Shown here one piece after another: positions 16,733 to 25,618 of a DNA stretch of 64,000 bases (positions are counted from its first letter, which is position 1; the number at the start of each line of letters is the position of its first letter). A program made the position numbers and the translations under genes. The stretch covers positions 310,001-374,000 of the forward strand of contig CAVSQX010000004.1 in the NCBI GenBank assembly GCA_963730225.1, written 5' to 3'. A model generated the notes under the pieces. It was not told the DNA's origin, did not search any database, and was given only the letters and a program-made list of their open reading frames with translations. Source of the stretch: CAVSQX01 sp963730225. Its GTDB lineage: Bacteria > Planctomycetota > Phycisphaerae > Tepidisphaerales > Tepidisphaeraceae.

Positions 16733-18073
16733 TTAGAACTGGAAGTATCCTTCGATCGCAGCAGTGAACTGATTGCGGTCCCGGCCACCGGCCCAGACCT
16801 GCTTGGTTGCGTAGTCCCATCGAGCTTCCGGACGGAACACGAGATTCGACAGGATATTGTTGTTGGGGAAGGGCGTAATCTTGAGTCCGAACGTCAGTTC
16901 ATAATACTGGGTGGGCACGCCCGGATTGAAGCTTCCCGGGGATACGCCGTCCTGGTCATCGAACCATTCGCCGCGGAGGTTGAACGCCACGTAACTGAAG
17001 CTGGGAATCGAGTAAGTGCCATAGAGGGCAATACCGTACCACTGGCCGGTGCCGCCGTTATCCAATTTGGGTTGGAAGCCGTAGTCGCCGTTGGCGGTAA
17101 CGCTCAAATTATCGGAAACCGCGTAAGTTCCGATGAAATCGAAGACGGTTCGCCACGTGTCCAGGCCGGGGGTGCCGGGAGCCGGATCGGGCGTTTGATC
17201 CCCGGTGCTCCAGTTTAAGTAAAGGGTGAGCTTGCTATTGGGGGTGTACTTGAACTGGCCGGTGAGGTCCAAATCGCCGTTGGTATCTTTGAGCGCCTGA
17301 TCCCAGCCACGGCTGAAACCGGCTTCGGCAAAGAACGTGCTGGTCACGTTGTAGGAAATCAGAGCGCCGGTCTGCGTGAAGGGCAATTGCGTGAACAGGA
17401 AGCTGTGCGTGTACAAAGGATTGGACGGGGCATCGATAACTTCGTAGCCCAGCAGAGTATCCCACTTACCGACCTGTATCCCGATGCCGTTTCCGACGGG
17501 AATTGCGAAGCTCAAATACGCCTGATTCAGATCGTATTGATTCTTGGGTTGGCGGATGCCCGAACTGGTGTAGGCGCCGAGAATCTTCGTCGGCGAATAG
17601 GTGGTCAGGCCGTTGGCGTGAATGTATGCCCCGTCGGCACCGTAGATCTGCTCGACGTTGAAACCGATATCGAACACGTTTTTCGTGGTGTCGACCGGGC
17701 GCTGGATATCCAAGTCCAGCTGATTGAGCAGAATTGATTCGGTCTCCGCGTCGAACGCCCGACCGCTGATGAAGTTCGTTCCCGGGGGCGTCGCCCGCAC
17801 ATACTCCCATGAGCCCTCAACATATCCCCCGATCGAGATATTGGCCTTCTTCAGAAGATCGCCAACACCGATTTTATCCAGTGCGGCCATCAACGGCTTG
17901 TCCGGTGGCGTCGTGTCGTCCATCAGCAATGGATCTGAACTTAACGCTGAAGTGCTGTAGCTGGACAAATCGGTCGAATTGGCAGTCAGATCGCTGTCGG
18001 ACGCCCGCACAACGGCCCCGCAGGTCATCGCAGCCAACGCGACTGCCATGGCCAAACTTTTCCTACGCAACAT
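16733..18073 (-). CDS. Outer-membrane beta-barrel porin (BBP2/OmpL-like)
   Basis: 446 residues: a Sec signal peptide (about 1-24, cut after VVRAS/ASDS), a short Ser/Thr-rich region, then alternating aromatic-rich beta strands such as ISIGGYVEGSWEYV, FAEAGFSRGWD and LTLYLNWSTGD. The protein ends in Phe (EGYFQF), the usual C-terminal signal for BAM-dependent outer-membrane insertion. This layout matches the putative beta-barrel porin-2 family common in planctomycetes and verrucomicrobia; the transported solute is unknown. GGAGCAACC precedes ATG 18073, and a strong terminator follows. The two foldase genes in this window are plausible periplasmic helpers for such proteins, though not specifically linked. 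Confidence 0.85.
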   Translation of the reverse strand: MLRRKSLAMAVALAAMTCGAVVRASDSDLTANSTDLSSYSTSALSSDPLLMDDTTPPDKPLMAALDKIGVGDLLKKANISIGGYVEGSWEYVRATPPGTNFISGRAFDAETESILLNQLDLDIQRPVDTTKNVFDIGFNVEQIYGADGAYIHANGLTTYSPTKILGAYTSSGIRQPKNQYDLNQAYLSFAIPVGNGIGIQVGKWDTLLGYEVIDAPSNPLYTHSFLFTQLPFTQTGALISYNVTSTFFAEAGFSRGWDQALKDTNGDLDLTGQFKYTPNSKLTLYLNWSTGDQTPDPAPGTPGLDTWRTVFDFIGTYAVSDNLSVTANGDYGFQPKLDNGGTGQWYGIALYGTYSIPSFSYVAFNLRGEWFDDQDGVSPGSFNPGVPTQYYELTFGLKITPFPNNNILSNLVFRPEARWDYATKQVWAGGRDRNQFTAAIEGYFQF

Positions 18074-18377
18074 GGTTGCTCCTTCCCAAAAATGAGTTAA
18101 CCCGTATCCGGGTCAAATGTTCAGACTTCAAGCCGCTAAGCCCGAATCCCTACCACAAACTCGATGCCATCCGCATGCTCAGCAATATGTCCTAGGCAAA
18201 CGGCCATTTTTTCGCAAGGGGGCGCAATCATGGGTTCCAGAATTGTCGCCCGGCGTTGGCAACACACGCGCAACGCTTGGGCAACTATCGGGCACCGTGC
18301 TGAGTTTTGTTGAAAAAGTCCGCAGGCGATAACTTTGCCCGACTGCTGACCCGCGTTTCACCGACCGATTCGCCGCT

Positions 18378-18420
18378 AGCTTCCCATAACGCTGGCTGAG
18401 AATGTGGCTTATGGCAAGCT
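18378..18420 (+). promoter_or_regulatory. Imperfect 12-bp inverted repeat in the nadA upstream region
   Basis: AGCTTCCCATAA (18378-18389) pairs with TTATGGCAAGCT (18409-18420) with one mismatch and a 19-nt loop. It lies 110 bp before nadA in a 457-bp gap (18074-18530) that holds no credible gene. It could be a leader-RNA hairpin or operator; no U tract follows. I see nothing else definable in the gap. Confidence 0.3.
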
Positions 18421-18530
18421 CTCTGTCCGACAGCTTTGCTTTAGTCAGGCCTCATCGAGTTCGGATTATTGGACCAAGGCCCTCGGGCCGCCTACATTTT
18501 CGCATAAGATCGCGTGCCCAATTGTTAATC

Positions 18531-19700
18531 ATGGCTACTTTTTGGCAGCAACCTCTTCCCCAGACTTACATTCATCTGACCGAGCCGGAACTGCGCTTAC
18601 GCATCCAGTCGGCAAGACAAACGCTGGGCCGGCGTCTGGTGATCCTGGGGCACCACTACCAGCAGGACGCGATCATCGACCAGGCTGATTTCGTCGGTGA
18701 CAGCTTCGAGCTTTCCCGTAACGCCGCCGGGCAGCAGGGGATCGAATTCGTCATTTTTTGCGGCGTTCATTTTATGGCCGAATCGGCGGACATTCTCACA
18801 CCGCCGAATGTAAAGGTGATTCTCCCGGACCTGGGGGCCGGATGCTCGATGGCGGACATGGCCAACATCGAGCAAACCGTCGAATGCTGGGCTCAGTTGC
18901 AGGAAATCTGCTCCGGGCAAACAGTAATTCCCATCACCTACATGAACAGCTCTGCGGCCATCAAATCGTTTGTTGGCGAGCATGGCGGAGCGGTTTGCAC
19001 CAGCAGCAACTGCCGAGACGTTTTGCAATGGGCTTTGAGTCCTAATCACCCGATCCCCGGCGAGCGTCGAAAGATTCTCTTCTTCCCCGACCAGCACCTG
19101 GGGCGAAACACAGCCTACGCGATGGGATATCCGCTTGAGAGGATGATCGTCTGGGACCCGGCCCAGGACCTGGGCGGCAATTCCCCGCAGCAATTGCGCG
19201 AGGCCGACTTTGTTCTCTGGAAGGGCCATTGCTCGGTCCACGCCTTGTTCCGCCCCGAACACGTGGATCAGGTTCGCGCAAAATATCCGCAGATGAAAGT
19301 GATCGTGCATCCCGAGTGCAAGTGGGAAGTCGCCCAGAAGGCGGATCTGGCCGGCAGCACGGCGTACATCGTGAAGCAGATTCAAGCCGCTCCGGCGGGT
19401 TCGCAATGGTCCATCGGCACGGAAGTGCATCTGGTCAATCGTCTGGCCCATCAGCATCCCGAGCAGAAAATCATCGTGCTCAGCGATTGCCAATGCCTGT
19501 GCACGACGATGTTCCGTGTCGATCTGCCGCACCTCTGCTGGGCTTTGGAGAATCTGGTGCAGGGGAACGTCGTGAATCAAATCCAAGTGGATGAACAAAC
19601 GCGCAAGTGGGCGCTGGTGGCGCTGGATCGAATGCTGTCGATCAGGGGCAGCGGCAATCCGCTTGGCAAGACGCAGCCGATTGGCACAACCGTCGATTGA
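18531..19700 (+). CDS. nadA: Quinolinate synthase
   Basis: 389 residues. NadA condenses iminoaspartate with dihydroxyacetone phosphate to quinolinate in de novo NAD synthesis, using a [4Fe-4S] cluster. Candidate cluster cysteines lie in GCSMADMA, HPECKWEV and SDCQCLCTTMF; LGHHYQQDAIIDQADFVGD near the N-terminus is strongly conserved. ATG 18531 (MATFWQQPLPQ) starts the homologous region; the longer open frame has no support. nadB and nadC are not in the window, but nadE lies 2.3 kb downstream on the other strand. A 457-bp upstream gap leaves room for leader regulation. Confidence 0.94.
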   Translation: MATFWQQPLPQTYIHLTEPELRLRIQSARQTLGRRLVILGHHYQQDAIIDQADFVGDSFELSRNAAGQQGIEFVIFCGVHFMAESADILTPPNVKVILPDLGAGCSMADMANIEQTVECWAQLQEICSGQTVIPITYMNSSAAIKSFVGEHGGAVCTSSNCRDVLQWALSPNHPIPGERRKILFFPDQHLGRNTAYAMGYPLERMIVWDPAQDLGGNSPQQLREADFVLWKGHCSVHALFRPEHVDQVRAKYPQMKVIVHPECKWEVAQKADLAGSTAYIVKQIQAAPAGSQWSIGTEVHLVNRLAHQHPEQKIIVLSDCQCLCTTMFRVDLPHLCWALENLVQGNVVNQIQVDEQTRKWALVALDRMLSIRGSGNPLGKTQPIGTTVD

Positions 19701-19734
19701 CCAGGTTTGGCGACGGAGATACAAGGTTTTTCTG

Positions 19735-20940
19735 ATGCGGATTTTCTGCGCTGTCCGGCACGCGAGCGATCCCAGGCAATTCTACGGTTCGCTCTGGAGC
19801 GGGAATTTTTATCCGGCGCTGCGGCAGTTGGGACATGAGGTGGTCGAATCGCAGACCGACCTGGCCCCAGCCAGCGCGTTCATGGCCCAGGAGGGTAGAT
19901 TCGATGCCGATCAACTGGCCATCCGCGGGCGGATCACGACCGCCATCCTCGATGAGGTAAAATCGGCGCATGCCAGGCAGCCCATCGATTTGTTTCTGAG
20001 TTATTTTTACAACTCGCATTTCGATCCGTCGGCGTTCGAGGAAATCCATCGCCTGGGCATTCCGACGGTCAATTTTTACTGCAACAGCATTTATCAGTTC
20101 GAACTGGTGGAGCAGATCGCGCCGAAGGTGCATTACGCCTGGTATGCCGAGAAACACGCCAAGGCACGATACGAGGCTGCCGGAGCCAACGGGGTTTGGG
20201 TGCAGATGGGAGCGGACCCGGATGTTTACAAGCCGATTGACGGCGTTGTGCGCCAGAGCAAGGCGACGTTCGTGGGCATGCTCTACGCCGATCGGGCCGA
20301 CTGGGCCGCCGCCCTGGTTTCGGCCAACGTGCCACTGGAGCTGTATGGACCGAACTGGGGTGAAGCGGTGCCGCAAGCCGCAAATTCAAACGGAAATCTG
20401 GCGCCATTGGCGGCAGGCCTGTGGAGAAGCCGGCTTCGGCTGGCGCAGCGCAATCTCGCCCGCAACGGACCGCTTGGCGGCGTGACCCGCACGTTCAAAC
20501 AATGGCAATTCCGCCGACACACTCGGCAACTGTTGCCGATGTTCAAACCCATCGCCAAGGGTGCGATCCCATTCACCAGAATCTGCGAGGTATTTTCTTC
20601 TTACCAAGTCATACTGAACTTCAGCAACGTCTGGGCCGACGGGTGGCCGGGATCGGAATTGATTCCGCACGTTCGCCTTCGCGATTTCGAAGCGCCGATG
20701 TGCCGAACCTGTTTTTTGACCGGTCACACCGATGAAATCGCCGAGTTTTACGAGATCGGGCGCGAGATCGACACATATCGTTCGCCACAGGAACTGGTGG
20801 ACAAAACACGCTTTTATCTTTCCAATCCGGAATCGGCGCAGAAGCTGCGGCAGGCGGGATATGAGCGGGCCACGCGCGACCACACGTGGGTTCGTCGCTT
20901 CCAGCAGTTGTTTCGCGAGATAGGAATGCAATCATCATGA
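19735..20940 (+). CDS. CgeB-like glycosyltransferase
   Basis: 401 residues. The N-terminal half starts MRIFCAVRHASDPRQFYGSL with a Rossmann-like pattern. The C-terminal half carries the family's typical region, with ICEVFSSYQVILNFSNVW, a RDFEAPMCRTCFLTGHTDE segment that probably contacts the donor, and a final EYERATRDHTW-like helix region (YERATRDHTWVRRF). These features place it near GT4/CgeB-type enzymes (glycosyl transferases group 1). Donor and acceptor are unknown. The start is ATG 19735, preceded by ACAAGG; the frame upstream is the nadA tail. Its stop overlaps the epimerase start by 4 bp (ATGA), so the two are translationally coupled and probably work on the same surface glycan. Confidence 0.8.
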   Translation: MRIFCAVRHASDPRQFYGSLWSGNFYPALRQLGHEVVESQTDLAPASAFMAQEGRFDADQLAIRGRITTAILDEVKSAHARQPIDLFLSYFYNSHFDPSAFEEIHRLGIPTVNFYCNSIYQFELVEQIAPKVHYAWYAEKHAKARYEAAGANGVWVQMGADPDVYKPIDGVVRQSKATFVGMLYADRADWAAALVSANVPLELYGPNWGEAVPQAANSNGNLAPLAAGLWRSRLRLAQRNLARNGPLGGVTRTFKQWQFRRHTRQLLPMFKPIAKGAIPFTRICEVFSSYQVILNFSNVWADGWPGSELIPHVRLRDFEAPMCRTCFLTGHTDEIAEFYEIGREIDTYRSPQELVDKTRFYLSNPESAQKLRQAGYERATRDHTWVRRFQQLFREIGMQSS

Positions 20941-21992
20941 GCCTTCTTCTGGTGACTGGATCGTCGGGCTTGATTGGTTCGGAGGTGGTGTCGCACTTCT
21001 GTCAGCGCGGCTGGGACGTGCACGGCATCGACAACAATCAGCGCGCCGATTTTTTCGGACCACAAGGCGACACCCGTTGGAACCAGCAGCGTCTTGTGTC
21101 GGCATTCAAGAACTTCCAGCATCACGAGCTGGATATCCGCGATCGAGCGAAGGTGCTGACTTGCGTCGAGCAACTCAAGCCGGCGCTGCTGGTGCACGCC
21201 GCCGCCCAGCCCAGCCACGATTTGGCGGCCTCGCGGCCGTTTGATGATTTTGACGTCAACGCCAACGGAACTCTCAATTTGCTCGAAGCTGTACGCCGGC
21301 ACGCTCCCGAGGCTGTTTTCTGCCACATGAGCACCAACAAAGTGTACGGCGACAAGCCGAACACGATCCGCCTCAAAGAGCTCCCGACGCGCTGGGAATA
21401 CGACGATCCGCGCTATGCCGGCGGCATCGCCGAGGATTTTTCCATCGACCAGAGCAAACACAGTTTATTTGGAGCCTCCAAGGTCGCCGGGGACATCATG
21501 GTGCAGGAATACGGACGGTACTTCGGCATTCGCTGTTGCTGTCTGCGCGGCGGATGCCTCACCGGGCCCAATCACAGCGGCGTCGAGCTACACGGCTTTC
21601 TCAGCTATCTGATCAAGTGCAATCTCGAAGGCCGCACCTACAAAGTCTTCGGATACAAGGGCAAGCAGGTGCGCGACAACATCCATTCCTTCGATGTCGC
21701 CAACTTCATGGCGGCATTTTACGAGAATCCGCGCGTGGCCGAGGTGTACAACATCGGCGGCGGGCGAAATAACAGTTGCTCGATCCTGGAAGCCTTCGAG
21801 CGCATCTCTCAGCTCAGCGGGAAAAAGATGAATTACGAGTATCTGGACAAAAACCGCGAAGGCGATCACATCTGCTACATCAGCGATCTTTCGAAGATGC
21901 GTTCCCATTATCCGCAGTGGAACATCACCAAGTCGCTGGACGACATTTTCAGCGAGGTTTACCAAAGCTGGAAAAAAGGGCACGCGAAATGA
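20937..21992 (+). CDS. NAD-dependent sugar epimerase, CDP-paratose 2-epimerase-like
   Basis: 351 residues. An extended SDR: VTGSSGLIGSEVV nucleotide-binding motif at about 6-18, HAAAQPSHD, STNKVYGD with the active-site Thr/Ser region, and a lysine in FGASKVAGDIMVQEYGRY in place of the usual YxxxK tyrosine. The last point is a known feature of this subfamily alignment, where the Tyr lies elsewhere. FRGGCLTGPNHSG-like (LRGGCLTGPNHSGVEL) and GYKGKQVRDNIHS blocks are strongly like RfbE/tyvelose epimerases. No CDP-glucose pathway genes are near, so the true substrate may differ. It overlaps the preceding glycosyltransferase gene (ATGA) and converges on nadE. Confidence 0.85.
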   Translation: MSLLLVTGSSGLIGSEVVSHFCQRGWDVHGIDNNQRADFFGPQGDTRWNQQRLVSAFKNFQHHELDIRDRAKVLTCVEQLKPALLVHAAAQPSHDLAASRPFDDFDVNANGTLNLLEAVRRHAPEAVFCHMSTNKVYGDKPNTIRLKELPTRWEYDDPRYAGGIAEDFSIDQSKHSLFGASKVAGDIMVQEYGRYFGIRCCCLRGGCLTGPNHSGVELHGFLSYLIKCNLEGRTYKVFGYKGKQVRDNIHSFDVANFMAAFYENPRVAEVYNIGGGRNNSCSILEAFERISQLSGKKMNYEYLDKNREGDHICYISDLSKMRSHYPQWNITKSLDDIFSEVYQSWKKGHAK

Positions 21993-21995
21993 CGC

Positions 21996-23627
21996 TCACC
22001 GTCGAGCGATCGGCATTCTCCACCCGGTTCCAAACGCGCGATCCGTCACTTTCAATCCCGGCGCCGCCTGCTTGCGTTTGAACTCGGCCATCCGCACCAG
22101 CGAAACCACCTTCTTCACCGCGTCCGCAGGCAAGCCGGCGTCTATCATCTCGTCCTGCGATTGGTGCCGTACGACGTGCAGTTCAAGGATCTGGTCGAGC
22201 AGATCGTACGGCGGAAGGCTGTCCTGATCGGTCTGATTCGGCCGCAGCTCGGCCGACGGGGCTTTGTCGATCGAGGACTGTGGAATGACGATTTTCCCAC
22301 GATTCAGCCAGCGCACGATTCGATATACCATCGTCTTGGGCACGTCCGCGATGACAGCCAGTCCTCCGTTCATGTCGCCGTAGAGCGTGCAGTATCCCAC
22401 CGCCAATTCCGATTTGTTTCCGGTTGTCAGCAACAGCCCACCGAACTTGTTCGCCAGCGCCATCATGATCACGCCGCGGATGCGCGATTGAATGTTTTCT
22501 TCGGTCACATCGCAGGGGCGATCGCCGAAGATCGGTTTCAGCCGATGCTCAAGCGCTTTCATCGTCTCCGTGATTTGAACCGTGTGCGTTGCGATCCCCA
22601 GATTCGCGGCTACCGCCTGGGCATCGGCGATGCTGCCGGCGCTGGAAAATGGTGAGGGCATCATCACCCCGGTCACATTTTCCGGCCCCATCGCTTCGGC
22701 TGCGATCGCGGCCGTCAGTGCTGAATCGATTCCGCCTGAAAGTCCCAGCAGCGCCCTGGTGAACCCGCATTTGCGGGCGTAATCCCGCGTTCCCAGCACC
22801 AGCGCCCGCCAGATTTCCTCCTCGGCTTGCGTTGAATCGGGCTCGAGCATCGGCCCGCTCGGCGGCAACTCAGCGATGAGAACATCTTCTTCAAATGCCC
22901 GTCCGCGTGCCCGCACCTGACCCTGCGGATCGATCGCCAGGCTGCGTCCGTCGAAAACCAGATCATCGTTTCCCCCGACCTGATTGCAATAGAAAATCGG
23001 AAGCCGATGTCTGGCCGCGATCGCGCTCAGCATGCGCTCGCGCAGGCGCTGCTTGCCAGCGGTGAATGGCGAAGAGGACAAATTCAAAATCGCCTCGACG
23101 CCCGATGCCACCAGCGCGTCGACCGGATCGGTGTGATATCGGGGGCGCTGCCAGAAATCCCGATCGTTCCACAAATCCTCGCAAATCGAGACGCCCAACC
23201 GCCGCCCCGCCAACTCCAGCACCTGCGAGCCGGTGCCGGGTTCGAAATATCGGTCCTCATCGAACACGTCGTAGGTCGGCATCAACGTTTTGTGAAACGT
23301 CGCTTTCACTTCCCCGCTGTGCAACAAAACCGCCGCGTTGAAGAGAGGCCGGCCCACGCGATTTGTGTTCGCCAGCGGCGTTCCGACCAGAATGGGGATG
23401 CCATCGCGCAACTCCGCGGCGATTTTCTGCACCATTTTCCAGCAGCTCTGGACAAACGTCGGTCGCAGCAACAGATCGCGCGGAAGATATCCCGCCACCG
23501 CCAGCTCCGCGGTGATCGCCAATTCCGCGCCCTGCTGTTTTGCCTTGCGGGCCGATTCGACAATCCGGCGCACATTCTCCTCCAGCGCTCCCACCGTCGG
23601 GTTCAGTTGCAGCAAAGCCAGCTTCAT
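21996..23627 (-). CDS. nadE: NAD+ synthase, glutamine-hydrolysing
   Basis: 543 residues with two domains. The N-terminal nitrilase-type glutaminase has the E41-K113-C149 triad (TAELAVAGY, FHKTLMPTYD, VSICEDLW). The C-terminal ATP-pyrophosphatase synthase domain has the PP-loop SGGIDS at 297-302 and the TTGNKSELAVGYCTLYGD block. It amidates nicotinic acid adenine dinucleotide using ammonia channelled from glutamine. ATG 23627 (MKLALLQLNPTVG) is chosen over a farther upstream start because the nitrilase fold begins there. It sits inside the glycosyltransferase region on the opposite strand and is divergent from the first GT2 gene. A TAGATT hexamer lies 8 nt before the start on the minus strand. 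Confidence 0.94.
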   Translation of the reverse strand: MKLALLQLNPTVGALEENVRRIVESARKAKQQGAELAITAELAVAGYLPRDLLLRPTFVQSCWKMVQKIAAELRDGIPILVGTPLANTNRVGRPLFNAAVLLHSGEVKATFHKTLMPTYDVFDEDRYFEPGTGSQVLELAGRRLGVSICEDLWNDRDFWQRPRYHTDPVDALVASGVEAILNLSSSPFTAGKQRLRERMLSAIAARHRLPIFYCNQVGGNDDLVFDGRSLAIDPQGQVRARGRAFEEDVLIAELPPSGPMLEPDSTQAEEEIWRALVLGTRDYARKCGFTRALLGLSGGIDSALTAAIAAEAMGPENVTGVMMPSPFSSAGSIADAQAVAANLGIATHTVQITETMKALEHRLKPIFGDRPCDVTEENIQSRIRGVIMMALANKFGGLLLTTGNKSELAVGYCTLYGDMNGGLAVIADVPKTMVYRIVRWLNRGKIVIPQSSIDKAPSAELRPNQTDQDSLPPYDLLDQILELHVVRHQSQDEMIDAGLPADAVKKVVSLVRMAEFKRKQAAPGLKVTDRAFGTGWRMPIARR

Positions 23628-23698
23628 TCGCCCTGAATCTAATGGCTCGGCGAAAACCAAGTCAAACCGCCCCTGTGCCGTGGGGGCGGATATGCCGA

Positions 23699-23704
23699 TA
23701 TAAT
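23699..23704 (+). promoter_or_regulatory. -10-like TATAAT upstream of the first GT2 gene
   Basis: A perfect TATAAT lies 24 nt before ATG 23729, in the divergent nadE/GT2 gap. No convincing -35 is visible. Confidence 0.4.
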
Positions 23705-23728
23705 CCGAGCACCGATTGCCTGGGCCCG

Positions 23729-24682
23729 ATGCCTTTCTTCTCCGTCATCATTCCCTGTTACAACCGCGTCGACCTGGTCGGGCAAACGCTCGAATCCGTG
23801 CTGAATCAGCAGAATATCGACCCGGCGGATTTGGAAGTCATCGCCGTCGATGATGGCTCGACCGACGGCACGCTCGATCTGCTCCAGGATTTGGCCCGCC
23901 GTCGCGGCATCCGGGTTTTACAGCAATCGAATCGCGGCCCCGGCGCGGCTCGCAATCTGGGACTCCAACACGCCAGCGGGAAATACGCCACGTTTCTCGA
24001 CAGCGATGATCTGTGGTTTCCATGGACCCTGCGAACCTATCGCGACGTGATCGACGCCCACTCCAACCCCGCCTTCGTCAGCGGACTGCAGAACAGATTC
24101 ACCAACGCCAGCCAGATTCTTTCGGCGCCCAACGGGGAATTGAGGGTGGAAGCGTTCGCCGACTATTACGACTCGTTCGATCGCTGGAGATGGTTCGGCG
24201 CTTCGTCCCTGGTGCTTCGGCGGGACGCGGTGATGGCGGTCGGCGCGTTCGACTGCGGCTGGGGCGTCTCCGAGGACGCCGACCTGGCGATGAAGCTGGG
24301 CGTCGCCCCCGGCTTTGTTCACATCACCGCGCCGGCCACTTTTGCCTACCGCGTGCACGGCGGAAATATCATGAACAATGCCGGGCGAATTTTCGTCGGC
24401 ACCAGCCTGCTGCTCGATCATGAAAAAGGCGGCCATTACCCCGGTGGCACGGCGCGCCGTCGGCAACGGCTCGAAATCATCACTCGACACGCGCGCTGGT
24501 GCAGTTTCGCATGTCTGGGCGCCGGAGAGCGGCGAATGTCCTGGGATCTTTATCCTCGCACGACCACAATGCACGCGCGGCTTGGACGCTTGAAATATCT
24601 TTTTGGATATCCTTTGGTCGCCTTTGCCAGCCGATTTCACCGCGGCGCACTTCCACTGCGCGATGTTGATCGCGAACATTGA
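23729..24682 (+). CDS. Glycosyltransferase family 2 protein (GT-A fold), paralogue 1
   Basis: 317 residues. The GT-A N-terminus has FSVIIPCYNR, VIAVDDGSTDGT (nucleotide-binding Asp), GPGAARNLGL and the DxD-type FLDSDDLW. A WRWFGASS acceptor-side motif and WGVSEDADLAMKLG with the probable catalytic acidic residues follow. The C-terminus is basic and has a short hydrophobic stretch (YLFGYPLVAFASRF), suggesting membrane association. It is closely similar in layout to the next gene (DSDD-WFPWT, FADY, WFGASS/WYGASS), indicating a tandem duplication. The sugar is unknown. The start is ATG 23729 because the upstream frame overlaps nadE. Confidence 0.88.
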   Translation: MPFFSVIIPCYNRVDLVGQTLESVLNQQNIDPADLEVIAVDDGSTDGTLDLLQDLARRRGIRVLQQSNRGPGAARNLGLQHASGKYATFLDSDDLWFPWTLRTYRDVIDAHSNPAFVSGLQNRFTNASQILSAPNGELRVEAFADYYDSFDRWRWFGASSLVLRRDAVMAVGAFDCGWGVSEDADLAMKLGVAPGFVHITAPATFAYRVHGGNIMNNAGRIFVGTSLLLDHEKGGHYPGGTARRRQRLEIITRHARWCSFACLGAGERRMSWDLYPRTTTMHARLGRLKYLFGYPLVAFASRFHRGALPLRDVDREH

Positions 24683-24691
24683 GCATTCCCG

Positions 24692-24697
24692 TATAAG
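24692..24697 (+). promoter_or_regulatory. -10-like hexamer immediately before the second GT2 gene
   Basis: TATAAG ends 6 nt before ATG 24704, with no Shine-Dalgarno: a leaderless layout in the 21-bp gap. Confidence 0.4.
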
Positions 24698-24703
24698 ATC
24701 CCG

Positions 24704-25618
24704 ATGCCGCCTTTGCTTTCGGTCATTATCCCCGCTTACAACCGGGCGCATCTCATCGGTTCGGCGTTGGATTCTGTTCTGGCGCAAGACACCGAACTTC
24801 AGGTTATCGTCGTCGATGATGGTTCCAGCGACGGGACGGTGGGAGTCGTCCAGCGCTACGGATCGCGCGTGCAATTGCTGTGTCAGAAAAACAAGGGGCC
24901 CGGCGCCGCACGGAACGCGGGGCTCCAAGTCGCCATCGGTCGATACGCCGCATTTCTCGACAGCGACGACATGTGGTTTCCCTGGACCGCGCAGATTTAT
25001 TCCCAGGTGATCGAGAAGCACGGCCAAGTAGCCTTCATCGCCGGCAAGGAGTTTGTTTTTGAAACCGACGCCGATTCCTTGCCGCGACAACCCGCCGAGG
25101 TGCAAACCAGGGAGTTTGCCGATTATTTCACGTGCGGCGACGTGTGGGGATGGTACGGGGCTTCGTCGTTTGTGATGGATCGTCAATTGCTGCTGGCCGG
25201 CGGTGGATTTACCGATGAATGGGTCAACGGGGAAGACATCGACGCGGCCCTGCGGATGGGAGTTGCGGGAAAATTCGTTCAGGTTTTGTCCCCTGCCACC
25301 TTCGCCTACCGTCGGCACGCCGATAGCGCGATGGCGAATCTCGATCGCACATTCGCTGGAATTCGCCGAATGATTCTCGAAGAAAAGAGCGGCCGATATC
25401 CGGGAGGATCGCGACACGCCCGTCAGCGCGCCGGGATTATCGCCGCCAACGCGCGCCCGCTGGCCCTTGAACTACTGAGGACGAAGGACCGCCGATTCGC
25501 CTGGGAGCTGTACCGAAAAACGTTCGGCTGGAACGTATCGCTGCGTCGATGGAAATTCGTGCTGGGATTTCCGTGGGTGGCGCTGATTGGCCGGGGTTCC
25601 CACGGAAAAAGGCCGTAG
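24704..25618 (+). CDS. Glycosyltransferase family 2 protein, paralogue 2
   Basis: 304 residues. LSVIIPAYNRAHLIGSALD, VIVVDDGSSDGT, GPGAARNAGLQ and FLDSDDMWFPWT give the GT-A nucleotide-sugar site; WGWYGASSFVMDR and NGEDIDAALRMG correspond to acceptor and catalytic segments in paralogue 1. Both proteins share the rare DSDD-WFPWT string and a basic C-terminal end with a hydrophobic patch (WKFVLGFPWVALIG). It probably modifies the same glycan with a different linkage or donor. The stop codon is directly followed by the ATG of the third GT2 gene (TAG then ATG, no gap), so they are co-translated. Confidence 0.88.
   Translation: MPPLLSVIIPAYNRAHLIGSALDSVLAQDTELQVIVVDDGSSDGTVGVVQRYGSRVQLLCQKNKGPGAARNAGLQVAIGRYAAFLDSDDMWFPWTAQIYSQVIEKHGQVAFIAGKEFVFETDADSLPRQPAEVQTREFADYFTCGDVWGWYGASSFVMDRQLLLAGGGFTDEWVNGEDIDAALRMGVAGKFVQVLSPATFAYRRHADSAMANLDRTFAGIRRMILEEKSGRYPGGSRHARQRAGIIAANARPLALELLRTKDRRFAWELYRKTFGWNVSLRRWKFVLGFPWVALIGRGSHGKRP

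Noticed and set aside
18117..18332. Possible small gene between the porin and nadA
   Set aside because: No Shine-Dalgarno, family or promoter support; composition looks non-coding.
18378..18420. Assigning a known NAD+ riboswitch to the nadA leader
   Set aside because: Consensus nucleotides could not be matched by eye and the class is known mainly from Acidobacteria; kept only as a generic inverted repeat.
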